Part shown: positions 7,804-15,897 of the stretch, one piece after another | Position numbering within the stretch: the first letter of the stretch is position 1 | How the letters are laid out: each line of letters begins with the position of its first letter | Origin: Methanoregula sp. | GTDB lineage: Archaea; Halobacteriota; Methanomicrobia; Methanomicrobiales; Methanospirillaceae | Reading direction: 5' to 3' | DNA length: 64,000 bases | Assembly: GCF_023227875.1 (NCBI RefSeq) | Contig: NZ_JALOCH010000002.1 | Coordinates: forward strand, 124,001-188,000 | Position numbers and translations under genes: made by a program | Notes under the pieces: generated by a model | The model's input: only the letters and a program-made list of their open reading frames with translations | Told to the model about the DNA's origin: nothing | Database searches by the model: none

Positions 7804-9534
7804 TCAGGCCTCCACATTCACATCGATAACTGACTGGTGCGGGGCAAGGTATTCCCGGACCGGGTAATTCCTGATGTCAACTGTGTAGGTCCCCTGGGTG
7901 AATGCCTGGCTGACATCACGGGTGACCTGCGGGTTCTCGGGCATCGCGACTTTGACCCAGACCGTCTTCTTGTGGCCGTGGCTGACAACTTCGCCGTCCT
8001 TGACAATGACTTCCCCGCCCTTGATGAAGCAGGCTGCACGCTGGAGTGCCGTCTCGATCTTCTCTGCATCCTTGGGCAGGTCCTTGTAGTTGAGGTTGAA
8101 GACTGACACGTCCCCGTTCATGCCGGGTGCAAGGCCGCCGTACACGTTTCCAAGGCCGAGGCATTTTGCCGGGCCGGACCGGGTCATCTGGGCGATCTCG
8201 AAGAGGGTGAGCTCGCGATCCATAGTGTGGATGTTGGTCAGGCCGATCATCCTGTCACTGTTCTTCATGGTTGCGATGGTCTCTTCCCGGGCCTTCTTGC
8301 TCATGAGCCACTTGATGACGCGGGGGTACCGGGTGAACGGCCCTGCGTTCGGGTGGTCGGTGGTGATAAAGCACCGGTTCATGTCCTTTGCATAGAGTGC
8401 CAGTTCAAGACCGGTTGCCCACTGGACTGCGTTGGGTGTGACATTCTTGTCGTAGATGTAGGGGACAACGCCAGCGGCGGTCTCCATCTCGACGTCAACA
8501 TTGGTCCACTTCAGGTGGTTGAGACCGTGGAGGTGGTGCTCGAACGGGCCGTCAGCGGTCATCGTGGTGGTCTCGTCCAGCGTTACGCAGCCGAGATCGA
8601 TGGTGATGTTCTTCTGCTTGTTGACATAGTCCATGACCTCTTTGGCCTTGGAGCAGAAGTCCTTCCAGCCCTCGCCACCATAGGAGTGGAACTGGAGGTG
8701 GGTGGAGTGCATGACGGATTCACGGCCGAACTTGTTCCTGGCCTTGAATCCCTCGGCAATCTTAAGGGCTGCAATAGTGTCCGGATAATTGCCGGGGTTG
8801 CCGAGATTGTTCTGGTGGAGGTGAATCGAGTGCGGAAGACCGAGGAACTCATTTGCCTCGATCAGGCCCTTGATGATCTCCGCGGGAGTGATCTCGAAGT
8901 ACGGGACCGGGTCGTTGAGGGAGAGACAGTTGAGACCCCATGCCCATGCAGCAGTGCCGCCGGGATTGACAAGCTTGACACCATAACCTTTCGTGGCCTT
9001 GAGGAGCCAGGCAATATAGGCTGCCGTGTTCTCAACTTCTCCCTTCCGGAGGTAGTCCATAACAAACCAGTTGTTGGCGAAGACCGGCAGCGCTCCTTCA
9101 TCGATGATGGGGGTGTCGTGGATCTCCTCGTGTGTGTGCGGGGCGAGGAGCGGGGGCATTGCCGCTTCCATGACGAATGTATATCCCATCCGGGCATAGT
9201 CATACCCGGTCTTGAATACCGAGGGGATCGAGAAGCCGGACTCCATGCGGTAGCCGTTCTTCTGTGCCATCCCGCTCCTGCAGAATCCTGAAATGAACTT
9301 GTCTTCAGGACGCATCAGGCGGCCGGCATTGACTTTGGGGCCTGCAACGTGGGAGTGGACATCCACTGCACCGGCCATGACAACCTTGCCCTTTGCATCA
9401 ATGACCTTTGCAGAGGAGCCGACCTTGTCGACAATCTTGCCATCCTTGATGGCAACATCGCCTACGTCACCGTCAATCTTACGGGTCGGGTCGATGATAA
9501 ACCCGCCCTTTACAATCATTTCTCCTGATGCCAT
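7804..9534 (-). CDS. fwdA: Formylmethanofuran dehydrogenase subunit A (amidohydrolase)
   Basis: 576 residues, the usual length. This subunit condenses formate with methanofuran at a binuclear zinc centre. Visible metal ligands are the VDVHSHV motif (H-x-H), a lysine in YGVKLVNPGG that fits the carboxylated lysine, histidines in SIHLHQNN and STHLQFHSYGG, and the aspartate in TTDHPNAGPF. It sits between fwdB (1-base gap) and fwdC, so translation is probably coupled. In the enzyme a tunnel carries formate here from the Mo/W site of FwdBD. Confidence 0.95.
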   Translation of the reverse strand: MASGEMIVKGGFIIDPTRKIDGDVGDVAIKDGKIVDKVGSSAKVIDAKGKVVMAGAVDVHSHVAGPKVNAGRLMRPEDKFISGFCRSGMAQKNGYRMESGFSIPSVFKTGYDYARMGYTFVMEAAMPPLLAPHTHEEIHDTPIIDEGALPVFANNWFVMDYLRKGEVENTAAYIAWLLKATKGYGVKLVNPGGTAAWAWGLNCLSLNDPVPYFEITPAEIIKGLIEANEFLGLPHSIHLHQNNLGNPGNYPDTIAALKIAEGFKARNKFGRESVMHSTHLQFHSYGGEGWKDFCSKAKEVMDYVNKQKNITIDLGCVTLDETTTMTADGPFEHHLHGLNHLKWTNVDVEMETAAGVVPYIYDKNVTPNAVQWATGLELALYAKDMNRCFITTDHPNAGPFTRYPRVIKWLMSKKAREETIATMKNSDRMIGLTNIHTMDRELTLFEIAQMTRSGPAKCLGLGNVYGGLAPGMNGDVSVFNLNYKDLPKDAEKIETALQRAACFIKGGEVIVKDGEVVSHGHKKTVWVKVAMPENPQVTRDVSQAFTQGTYTVDIRNYPVREYLAPHQSVIDVNVEA

Positions 9535-9535
9535 C

Positions 9536-10912
9536 TCAGATCACCGCCTCTGATTCGGGGTATCTCCGGTCTTCCTTTGCCGCAAGCCAGATGGGCTCGG
9601 TCTTGGTCAGTTCGCACATGCGCTCGTAGACTTTGTTGAAGAGTTCCTCGTCGCTTGGTACGCCGGGGAGGCCCTTGATGACGGCACGGAACTGGATCGG
9701 CACGTTGTCCATACGGTAGACAACACCCGGCTCGTCAACGCCGGCAATCCTGACCGGGATGTGGAGGTCCGAGATCTCGCTTGCCATGTTGAAGTTCGGG
9801 TCGACTGTAATGAAGGGGTGCTTCTTCAGGTGCTGGACCGGCTGGATTGGGAAGTGGGCGCCGGCATCGGCACCGACATTGACGAAACAGTCTACTTCGT
9901 CCCTCATCGCGAGGTCAACGGAACTGGTCTCGCCCGGGTTCATGTGGGCGTGAGTACCCTTTGAGAGGTCGATGCAGTACGGGAAGCCGAACTGCCATGC
10001 CCAGACCTGGCCGGGGCCGGCAATGTTATAGTGGCCCCGCATGGCCATGATTGATGCTTTCGTGTGCTCGTTGAGGTCGCGGGTCAGGCTGATCGCGGCG
10101 TCAATGTTGTGGTTGCGGCCATCGGTGTGCGTGCAGCCCATGCCAAAGAAGATCATGCAGAACTTTGCATTCTTCATGATCTCGACAGATTTGATAATTG
10201 TCTCCTTGGGGATGCCTGCTACTACATCAGGGATGTCGTGGCCACGGAGCACGGTCCGGAACGCATCGAAGAGTTCGTAGTCGTGTCCCTGGTCGAGCAT
10301 GAGGTGGACATCGGCGAGTTTCGCGGTGTCGGTCTCACGCGGGTCGATCGACAGGACAGTCCGCTGCATGGCACCCTTCTGGGTGAAGTAGCCGCGGGGG
10401 AAGATCGAGTACCGGGAGGTGTGGCGGGGGTGGGCGTGCATCGGGTTGCAGCCCCAGAAGACCACGACATCGGCGCGGTTCTTCGCTTCACCGAGCGTGC
10501 AGCTCGGGTACCCGTTGTCGAAGATGGCAAGGAACGAGGGGCCGTGGCAGATGGTTGCGCAGTTGTCGAGCACGGCACCGGACTTCTCTGCAATACGGGC
10601 GACTGCGCTCATGCCTTCGCAGTTGGTTGAGCCAAAGCCATAGATGAGGGGCTTCTTGGCCGCGAGCATGGTCTTTGCCATGTAGTCGATCGCCTCATCG
10701 TAGGGGATCTCCTTCATGGTGCCGTCGGGCTGGCGCCTGCGCGGGAGCTTCGGGCGGGTCGGGTCGTTTGCATGGTGGAACAGGTTAGTCCCGATGATAC
10801 ACGCATTGTGGACTTCGAGGATCTTGGTCTCATCGTCAGAGACAAGCACTTCGATATCGTCGCAGGATGAGCCGCAGTACGGACATCCGACACCTTTGAT
10901 AAGTTTAGGCAT
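9536..10912 (-). CDS. fwdB: Formylmethanofuran dehydrogenase subunit B (Mo/W-bis-pterin catalytic subunit)
   Basis: 458 residues, the catalytic CO2-reducing subunit of the molybdopterin oxidoreductase family. Cys10, Cys13, Cys17 and Cys38 fit the [4Fe-4S] cluster site. Cys122 in TICHGPS is the expected metal ligand; its codon is TGC, so this is the cysteine form, not selenocysteine. VVFWGCNPMHAHPRHTSRYS (about 150-170) is the conserved pterin-binding region. The gene overlaps closely with neighbours (2-base gap to fwdD, 1-base gap to fwdA). Confidence 0.95.
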   Translation of the reverse strand: MPKLIKGVGCPYCGSSCDDIEVLVSDDETKILEVHNACIIGTNLFHHANDPTRPKLPRRRQPDGTMKEIPYDEAIDYMAKTMLAAKKPLIYGFGSTNCEGMSAVARIAEKSGAVLDNCATICHGPSFLAIFDNGYPSCTLGEAKNRADVVVFWGCNPMHAHPRHTSRYSIFPRGYFTQKGAMQRTVLSIDPRETDTAKLADVHLMLDQGHDYELFDAFRTVLRGHDIPDVVAGIPKETIIKSVEIMKNAKFCMIFFGMGCTHTDGRNHNIDAAISLTRDLNEHTKASIMAMRGHYNIAGPGQVWAWQFGFPYCIDLSKGTHAHMNPGETSSVDLAMRDEVDCFVNVGADAGAHFPIQPVQHLKKHPFITVDPNFNMASEISDLHIPVRIAGVDEPGVVYRMDNVPIQFRAVIKGLPGVPSDEELFNKVYERMCELTKTEPIWLAAKEDRRYPESEAVI

Positions 10913-10914
10913 AA

Positions 10915-11325
10915 TTACTGACCTCCTTTCCAGAGCCCTACAGCGCCCTGCACGAGCTCAAGGGCGGTTTTCAGACGCTCGCTCGGAGCGGGTTCGATAG
11001 TGACCGGGAAACCGCTGTACTGCGGGGTGCCGGTGGACTGGGTCCGGGGCGGGACGACCTGGTTTGCCCAGACACCCTGGCGGATGTGGGCAAGGCCCGG
11101 GGGACAGTACTGGGTCGGCTCGATGGCCTTGACAATAACAGTACCGCATTCACTGGTGACACGGATATTCGTGTTCTTCCAGATGCCAGCTTTCTTCATG
11201 TCCTCGGGGTTCATCTCGCAGATCGAGCAGGCGACGAAGTAGTCGGGATTGGTCTTACCCTTCTCCATCGCGGCACCTTCCTCGATCGAACGCTGGGTAA
11301 TCATGTTCAGGTTGATCTTTGGCAT
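10915..11325 (-). CDS. fwdD: Formylmethanofuran dehydrogenase subunit D (molybdopterin dinucleotide-binding)
   Basis: 136 residues, equivalent to the C-terminal pterin-dinucleotide-binding domain of other molybdoenzymes but encoded separately, as is normal for Fwd/Fmd. Typical segments are VTSECGTVIVKA, CPPGLAHIRQGVWANQVVPP and TQSTGTPQYSGFPV. With FwdB it encloses the Mo/W-bis-pterin guanine dinucleotide. It starts 14 bases after the ferredoxin gene and ends 2 bases before fwdB. Confidence 0.95.
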   Translation of the reverse strand: MPKINLNMITQRSIEEGAAMEKGKTNPDYFVACSICEMNPEDMKKAGIWKNTNIRVTSECGTVIVKAIEPTQYCPPGLAHIRQGVWANQVVPPRTQSTGTPQYSGFPVTIEPAPSERLKTALELVQGAVGLWKGGQ

Positions 11326-11339
11326 TCGTCCATCTCCGG

Positions 11340-11600
11340 TTATTGTGCCAATGCGTTGGTCATTCCCTTACCAGCAAGGGTGATCACTTTGTACGGGCAT
11401 GCTGCAACACACACGCCACACCCGGCACAAAGTTCATTCTTCGCGTCAACACTGATGGATTTCCCATCCTTGACCGCGTAGATTTTCTCCTTGGTTACCG
11501 GGTCGAGCGTATGAAGCTCGAGAGCGTTGACCGGGCAGGCAACCACACAGATTCCACACCCGGTGCAGCGGTTCATATTTACATGTACTGAAAACGCCAT
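11340..11600 (-). CDS. Two-cluster ferredoxin, FwdG/F-type electron donor subunit
   Basis: I start at ATG 11600 (MAFSVHVNMN), giving 86 residues; an in-frame ATG at 11615 would add a cysteine-containing tail that looks unrelated. Two motifs CTGCGICVVACP and CAGCGVCVAACP bind two [4Fe-4S] clusters. As first gene of the fwd operon it should deliver electrons to FwdB, the role of FwdG/FwdF in other methanogens. It is much shorter than the multi-cluster FwdF, so if a polyferredoxin is used it is encoded elsewhere. Confidence 0.9.
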   Translation of the reverse strand: MAFSVHVNMNRCTGCGICVVACPVNALELHTLDPVTKEKIYAVKDGKSISVDAKNELCAGCGVCVAACPYKVITLAGKGMTNALAQ

Positions 11601-11925
11601 GCACATCACACACAAAATTGTGTTAACTTTCAGTTATTTTCGAGAATGTAATTAAACCTTGTTAAAGTGGATCGGTATTAATTATAATTAATTAACCAAA
11701 TATAAAAAAATTCCAGAGTGATTAACAAACGACGGAAAAAATGATGGCGATAAAAACACCTGAGTTTAACCGGTTCGGTTAATTTCGCCGACACAAGGGA
11801 ACGGGAAGAGAGATCATTCTGGACCGGACACTGAAGAACCGGATAGACGCGACATACATGAACGGCATCCTGTTGGGCAGATCATATCCGGAAAAACTGA
11901 CAGATCCTTAAAAAGAAAGAAATTT
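11601..11925 (-). promoter_or_regulatory. fwd operon promoter region
   Basis: About 325 bases without a gene. On the minus strand a T/A-rich TATA-like stretch (about 11690-11712) and GTTAAC-type sites (GTGTTAAC near 11620, TTAATTAACC near 11690) precede the operon start at 11600. A second pair of TTTAACC/GGTTAAT arms around CGGTTC lies at 11765-11783. The exact start site cannot be read. Confidence 0.4.
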
Positions 11926-12096
11926 TTAATCTGCCTTCGGAATAGAGCCGGACCAGATAGGGCATCCGTTCTTGTTCATGGCAAAGATCTTGTGGTCGTG
12001 GAGCGGGGCCCCGTTCTCATTCCTGCACCGGGAGATCAGGAGTTCTGTTGTCGGGATAAAAGCGCTGCAATTGCTGCATCCTTTGTTGTGCATCAT
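11926..12096 (-). CDS. Small cysteine-containing protein, function unknown
   Basis: 56 residues from ATG 12096 (longer start ATG 12126 possible). It has a CSNC pair near the N-terminus, a further cysteine in ISRCRNENG and one in NKNGCPIW, so four cysteines could form a small zinc or iron site. No membrane segment or signal. It lies upstream of the fwd operon on the same strand, separated by the fwd promoter region. Not recognised as a known family. Confidence 0.5.
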   Translation of the reverse strand: MMHNKGCSNCSAFIPTTELLISRCRNENGAPLHDHKIFAMNKNGCPIWSGSIPKAD

Positions 12097-12216
12097 GGTT
12101 AACCACCAGATATTTACTTTTGGCACCTATAAAAAATTTCCATTTTCATATAATTATAATCGCTATCAAACGTCCACTCATATTACCTGAATTTTTCATC
12201 ACCGTGACAGATGGCA

Positions 12217-13074
12217 TTATCCTGGACGTACCAGCCAGGTCTCAATCGGTTCCCAGCGGCCGTCCGGGTAATAGGCGATCCGGACACCATCATCGGCAAA
12301 GAATCTCCCACCGGGATGAGTGCTCCACCAGTCGAGGTTGAGCCAGTAGCGGGGACCGTCCGCATCCGTGGTGATGTGACAACCCACGTCCGTGACATGG
12401 TACCGTTGCCGGATATATGCGGCAGCCTCCTCGAACTGCTCACTGGTGTTCCCGATATACACTTCCGAATACGCATGGCCGGACGTGCCGTTCTTTGCCG
12501 TGACAATGCGGGCACTCCCGCCAACCGATTCGATCATCGCTGCAACAACGATCGCGAAGTCATCGCAGTCGCCCTTGAACCCGAGGGCGATGGTCCGGCT
12601 GGCCGGGGAGAAATACTCCTCGCCTCGCGGGTCATCCACGTACGTCCAGCGGCTGTACACGTTCTCCCAGAGATCGCAGATCTGGGCGAGGTTGAACGTA
12701 CCCCCATGGGCTCTGGGGATGAGCGAGACCGCATAATCCCGGGTGACCGGATCACGGGAATCCATTGCGTCACGGATCGCGACAGACCTCCGTGCCTCCG
12801 GATCTTTGCCGGAATTGTTCAGGAAACCTTCCACGCCCCGCGAGGTGTTGACAATGTTCTGGTAAAGGAAAGGACCGGAGGAGTCCGGACTGGTTGAACC
12901 AATACCGGATTCAGTGGGAACGGCCGGGGCGGAAGAGACACAGGCGGCGTTGATAGTACACAGGAGAACAAGGAACAGGACAACCGGCAGATATGAGAAC
13001 GGGATCGCGTTAGGAAAAACATGCACCTTATGACCGGCTGATCCTGAAAATTTCCTTTTCCTGTGTGACTGCAT
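12217..13074 (-). CDS. Secreted transglutaminase-like protein
   Basis: 285 residues. A basic N-terminus is followed by a hydrophobic segment (about 25-45) that ends in NAAC, so it is an anchored or lipoprotein-like secreted protein. The second half has a transglutaminase/papain-like core: Cys in GFKGDCDDFAIVVAAMIE, His in GTSGHAYSEVYIG and an acidic residue in the RYWLNLDWW segment. Such archaeal domains may act as peptidases, cross-linkers or non-catalytic folds. A larger protein with a similar core is at 56974-58602. It has no tight operon partners. Confidence 0.75.
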   Translation of the reverse strand: MQSHRKRKFSGSAGHKVHVFPNAIPFSYLPVVLFLVLLCTINAACVSSAPAVPTESGIGSTSPDSSGPFLYQNIVNTSRGVEGFLNNSGKDPEARRSVAIRDAMDSRDPVTRDYAVSLIPRAHGGTFNLAQICDLWENVYSRWTYVDDPRGEEYFSPASRTIALGFKGDCDDFAIVVAAMIESVGGSARIVTAKNGTSGHAYSEVYIGNTSEQFEEAAAYIRQRYHVTDVGCHITTDADGPRYWLNLDWWSTHPGGRFFADDGVRIAYYPDGRWEPIETWLVRPG

Positions 13075-13199
13075 CCCGGATCATGTCGCCGCACCCTAGT
13101 ATTACCTTTTGTATTTTTTCCTGCAGATGACCGGTACGGTCCAATCTGAAAGAAGATTAAGGAAAAGATTAGGCGCGTGGACGAATTCGGGGAAGTGTG

Positions 13200-13865
13200 T
13201 TACCGGAATGCCAGGTACAGGAAATATATCCCGATGAGCACAATCACGACACCAATGATCTTATCGAATACCTCGCCGCTCACTCTCGCCTTGTCCTTGA
13301 TCTGTTTCCCAAGAGCACCGCCAAGCGAGCTGATCACAATGAGCGGCAGGGAGAGCCCGATCGCGTAGATCAGCATGGTGAAAAAACCCTGGACAACGGT
13401 CTGGTAGAGGGCGATATAGGTCAGGACGATAAGGAGCATGGGAGCTCCCCTCCCCACCGTTATTGCACCAAACGAGAGCCCGAGTAAAAACGCACCCGTA
13501 ACCGTATAGGACATCGGTACTTTGAAAAAATTGAATATACTCTTTATCGGCGGTTTGTAGATCTGGAGGAGCTGTAACCCCATCAGGATCAGCAATACTC
13601 CTCCGATTGCCCACGCGATGGTGCTGTTGAGGAAGAGCAGGTATTTTCCGATAAATCCCGCGATCATCCCGAGCGGGAGGAGCACAAGCACCGTGCCGAT
13701 GCAGAACGAGATGGTCAGTTTGAGGATAGTGGGGAGGGAGAGGTTCGTATTCCCGCTCGTCAGGTACCCGATCAGTCCAAGGCACAGGACACTGTTGCAG
13801 GGACAGATGCCGGCAATCAGCCCGAAGATGAAGATGCCAAGGATGGAAGGATCGAAGGTCGCCAT
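13200..13865 (-). CDS. ccdA: CcdA/DsbD-type transmembrane thiol-disulfide transporter
   Basis: 221 residues with about six transmembrane helices. The first helix contains GICPCNSVLC, the Cys-Pro-Cys pair that carries electrons in the CcdA family, and the fourth region has GLSFGAITVGRG; the second redox cysteine typical of CcdA is not obvious there. CcdA moves reducing equivalents from cytoplasmic thioredoxin to extracytoplasmic thiols. It is last in the minus-strand run 15754-13200 (139-residue-family protein, YdjM-like, methyltransferase, CcdA), 42 bases after the methyltransferase. Confidence 0.85.
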   Translation of the reverse strand: MATFDPSILGIFIFGLIAGICPCNSVLCLGLIGYLTSGNTNLSLPTILKLTISFCIGTVLVLLPLGMIAGFIGKYLLFLNSTIAWAIGGVLLILMGLQLLQIYKPPIKSIFNFFKVPMSYTVTGAFLLGLSFGAITVGRGAPMLLIVLTYIALYQTVVQGFFTMLIYAIGLSLPLIVISSLGGALGKQIKDKARVSGEVFDKIIGVVIVLIGIYFLYLAFR

Positions 13866-13907
13866 CTCATTATCGTGGAGCTGAAACGATGAAATATATT
13901 GTGGAGT

Positions 13908-14576
13908 TTATTCTGTTTTTGTTTTCCCTCCTTTCGAAAAGCAGACCCAGTATCCCGTGTCATCCTCGGTAATATCATACATGTGAATTCCGGCAACAGC
14001 AAGCGCTGACCGGACAATAGGTGGGTTGCAGCTCGCATACCAGCCCCGGCGTTTTTCCTGCCATTCGGGATCCCGTTCCCGTATCTGTCTGACAATCTCA
14101 TCACGTAAGCGTGCGTTACCAAATCCACCCCCGATATATGCCATACCGCCGGGCCGGAGCACCCGCATGCATTCGGAAAATCCCCGGGACAGGTTATCCC
14201 AGAAGAAGAACGATCCCCTGCTGACGACTAGATCCATGGATGCATCATCAAACGGGATCTTCTTCACATTGCCAGAGACCGGTGTTACCCGCTGCTCCAG
14301 CCGGTACTTTCCTACATTGGCTTCTGCAATCCTTACCATCGGCCGGGCATGGTCCATGGCATAAACATGCAGGTCCGAGAGGGTGGCAAGCGCGATGGCA
14401 AGGTGACCCGGCCCGCTGCCCACATCGAGGCATGTGCCGGTATCAATATCTGCCTTTTTCAGGATCTGGTGGGCGATGACCGGATATATCGGGAAGAAGA
14501 TAGTCTGGGCGATCTCGTTGAAATCTTCGGCAGTTTCCAGAGTCTTGTGATCATTTTTCATGCAACCGATATTCAT
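13908..14576 (-). CDS. Class I SAM-dependent methyltransferase (cluster 1, first copy)
   Basis: 222 residues. SAM motif I is CLDVGSGPGHLAIALA, then acidic motif II AMDHARPM, FDDASMDLVVSRGSFFFW and the post-motif VLRPGGMAYIGGGFG. It is closely related to the methyltransferase at 21355, sharing DVGSGP, LVVSRGSF, RVLRP-GMAYIGGG-G and (I/L)RDE. The start overlaps the upstream YdjM-like stop by ATGA (14573-14576), which indicates translational coupling. Substrate unknown; proximity to an ABC importer and metal genes suggests a small-molecule substrate. Confidence 0.85.
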   Translation of the reverse strand: MNIGCMKNDHKTLETAEDFNEIAQTIFFPIYPVIAHQILKKADIDTGTCLDVGSGPGHLAIALATLSDLHVYAMDHARPMVRIAEANVGKYRLEQRVTPVSGNVKKIPFDDASMDLVVSRGSFFFWDNLSRGFSECMRVLRPGGMAYIGGGFGNARLRDEIVRQIRERDPEWQEKRRGWYASCNPPIVRSALAVAGIHMYDITEDDTGYWVCFSKGGKTKTE

Positions 14577-15307
14577 GTGGTGATCACCTCCTGGCTGTCT
14601 GTGATCCTGTTTTCCGGGAGTCCTATACGGACATCAGACTGCCAGATCATGGAAACAACGCAGAGACCAATGGAGAGAAAACTGAAGGCGATCATTTCGT
14701 ACACCGATACATGGACCGCAGACTGGATTACCAGGAAGAAAAAGAGGACCGTGCCGTGGTAAACATGAAAACCGAGGATCCGCGTGTCCAGGACATCGCA
14801 GGGCCGTATCGAACCGTAAATCCTGATATCGTTGAATGGGTAGAACAGGCAGACACCCTTACGGCAGCACAGGTCTTCTGTAAGGTGGAGGAGCATGCCA
14901 AACAGCAGCCCGGTAAGCAATCCCCAGACCAGAAGAACAGGAATCTCATGATAAAAAAGCAGAACCGGCACATATACGATTGCTGCAAGCATCATGAAAT
15001 ACAGGAGGAGCCCGAAGATGGAATGGGTCACCCGTTTGTCATCAGGTTTCGCCGGTGTTTTAAAAAATCGCTGGTACACAAAGCAGATGACCGGCATACA
15101 GATCCACCTGCCCACCTGCACAATCCCCCACGCGGTCGTGCGGAGAGGGTTATTTTTAGGCCGTTTCATCTGGATATCCGGAATGATGGCGCCGATACCC
15201 GCTCCTACGGAAACCAGAAGTGCAAGAACGGGATTAACATCCACAATCGCGCTGCTGAGGATGATGCTGCATAACAGTACGAGCAGGAAATGATGACGTG
15301 TTATCAT
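14573..15307 (-). CDS. YdjM-like inner-membrane metal-dependent hydrolase family protein
   Basis: 244 residues with about six membrane segments. It starts MITRHH, has GAIIPDIQMKRP (Pro-Asp), a KRVTHSIFG segment and LLHLTEDLCCRKG-x-x-x-FYPF, the His/Asp pattern of the YdjM/DUF457 family (predicted membrane metal-dependent hydrolase). A paralogue at 42371-43189 shares MITRHH, PDIQMK, KR(V/L)THS(I/V)FG and GSIRPCD. It follows the 139-residue-family gene by 30 bases and overlaps the methyltransferase start. Activity is not established for this archaeal group. Confidence 0.75.
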   Translation of the reverse strand: MITRHHFLLVLLCSIILSSAIVDVNPVLALLVSVGAGIGAIIPDIQMKRPKNNPLRTTAWGIVQVGRWICMPVICFVYQRFFKTPAKPDDKRVTHSIFGLLLYFMMLAAIVYVPVLLFYHEIPVLLVWGLLTGLLFGMLLHLTEDLCCRKGVCLFYPFNDIRIYGSIRPCDVLDTRILGFHVYHGTVLFFFLVIQSAVHVSVYEMIAFSFLSIGLCVVSMIWQSDVRIGLPENRITDSQEVITT

Positions 15308-15337
15308 GGATGTGATGTGTGGAAATTGCCGGGCATT

Positions 15338-15754
15338 TCAGCATGCAACTGCGGGTTCCGGAACAGCAAACCGTTTGGCATTTTTCTTCTTGTTCAACCA
15401 GAGAAGATCTCCGTCAACAAATGCAAATGCGGTCATCAGCAGGACCCGGACATGGGGCGGGACGCTGGAGGTATCGGTTGCCTGGGGTGTGAGCAGGTAC
15501 TTTTTCGCAAGGGATCCCCGGCCTTCCGGAAGAGAATCGAGGGTGCTGATCAACTCTTCTTTTGGTACCTGGTCTAACGATACGGCAATAAAAGCATCTT
15601 CAGTCCCTACCCATTTGCTCCGGGAGACGCGGTAAAAGAATCCCGCGGCCCGGCATCCGTTTATTTTTTCGATCTTCCATCCATCATACTTGGGTAACAT
15701 ATGGCGGAGATCTCTCTCCGCGAATAATTCCATGACGTCTTTTGTTGAGCCCAT
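15338..15754 (-). CDS. Paralogue of the 3.3-kb 139-residue protein
   Basis: 138 residues from ATG 15754; alignment with the 3273-3692 protein from MG onward selects this start over ATG 15763. Shared features are the YDGWK segment near residue 25 and DTSSVPP followed by a hydrophobic strand and FAF-x-(D/E)-G near the C-terminus. The tail is basic (NKKKNAKRF). Soluble, unknown function. It is the first gene of the minus-strand operon leading to YdjM-like, methyltransferase and CcdA, and is divergent from the ABC importer. Confidence 0.7.
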   Translation of the reverse strand: MGSTKDVMELFAERDLRHMLPKYDGWKIEKINGCRAAGFFYRVSRSKWVGTEDAFIAVSLDQVPKEELISTLDSLPEGRGSLAKKYLLTPQATDTSSVPPHVRVLLMTAFAFVDGDLLWLNKKKNAKRFAVPEPAVAC

Positions 15755-15897
15755 ATGTATCACAATTTTGTTGTTCGTCCGGAAATATAAGTTTTGGTAA
15801 TTTTGTTTTACTTTTAATCAAAATTAAACAAAAATGGTTAAATAAATCCATGGTCGATGGGTAATAACTAAACGAAGGTTGTTTTAGGAGAAATCTC
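15755..15897. promoter_or_regulatory. Divergent promoter of the ABC importer and the YdjM/methyltransferase operon
   Basis: 143 bases between two start codons, strongly AT-rich. It contains a near palindrome around TTTTAATCAAAATTAAA (15809-15825) and a GGTTAAATAA stretch that could be a TATA region for the plus-strand operon. A Shine-Dalgarno-like AGGAG (15885-15889) precedes ATG 15898. One shared region could co-regulate both operons. Confidence 0.45.

Noticed and set aside
8227..9291. 354-codon plus-strand frame opposite fwdA
   Set aside because: Antisense to a clear fwdA with intact metal ligands; high GC keeps the opposite frame open.
9536..10912. Selenocysteine in FwdB
   Set aside because: The metal-ligand codon in TICHGPS is TGC, so it is cysteine; no in-frame TGA is present.
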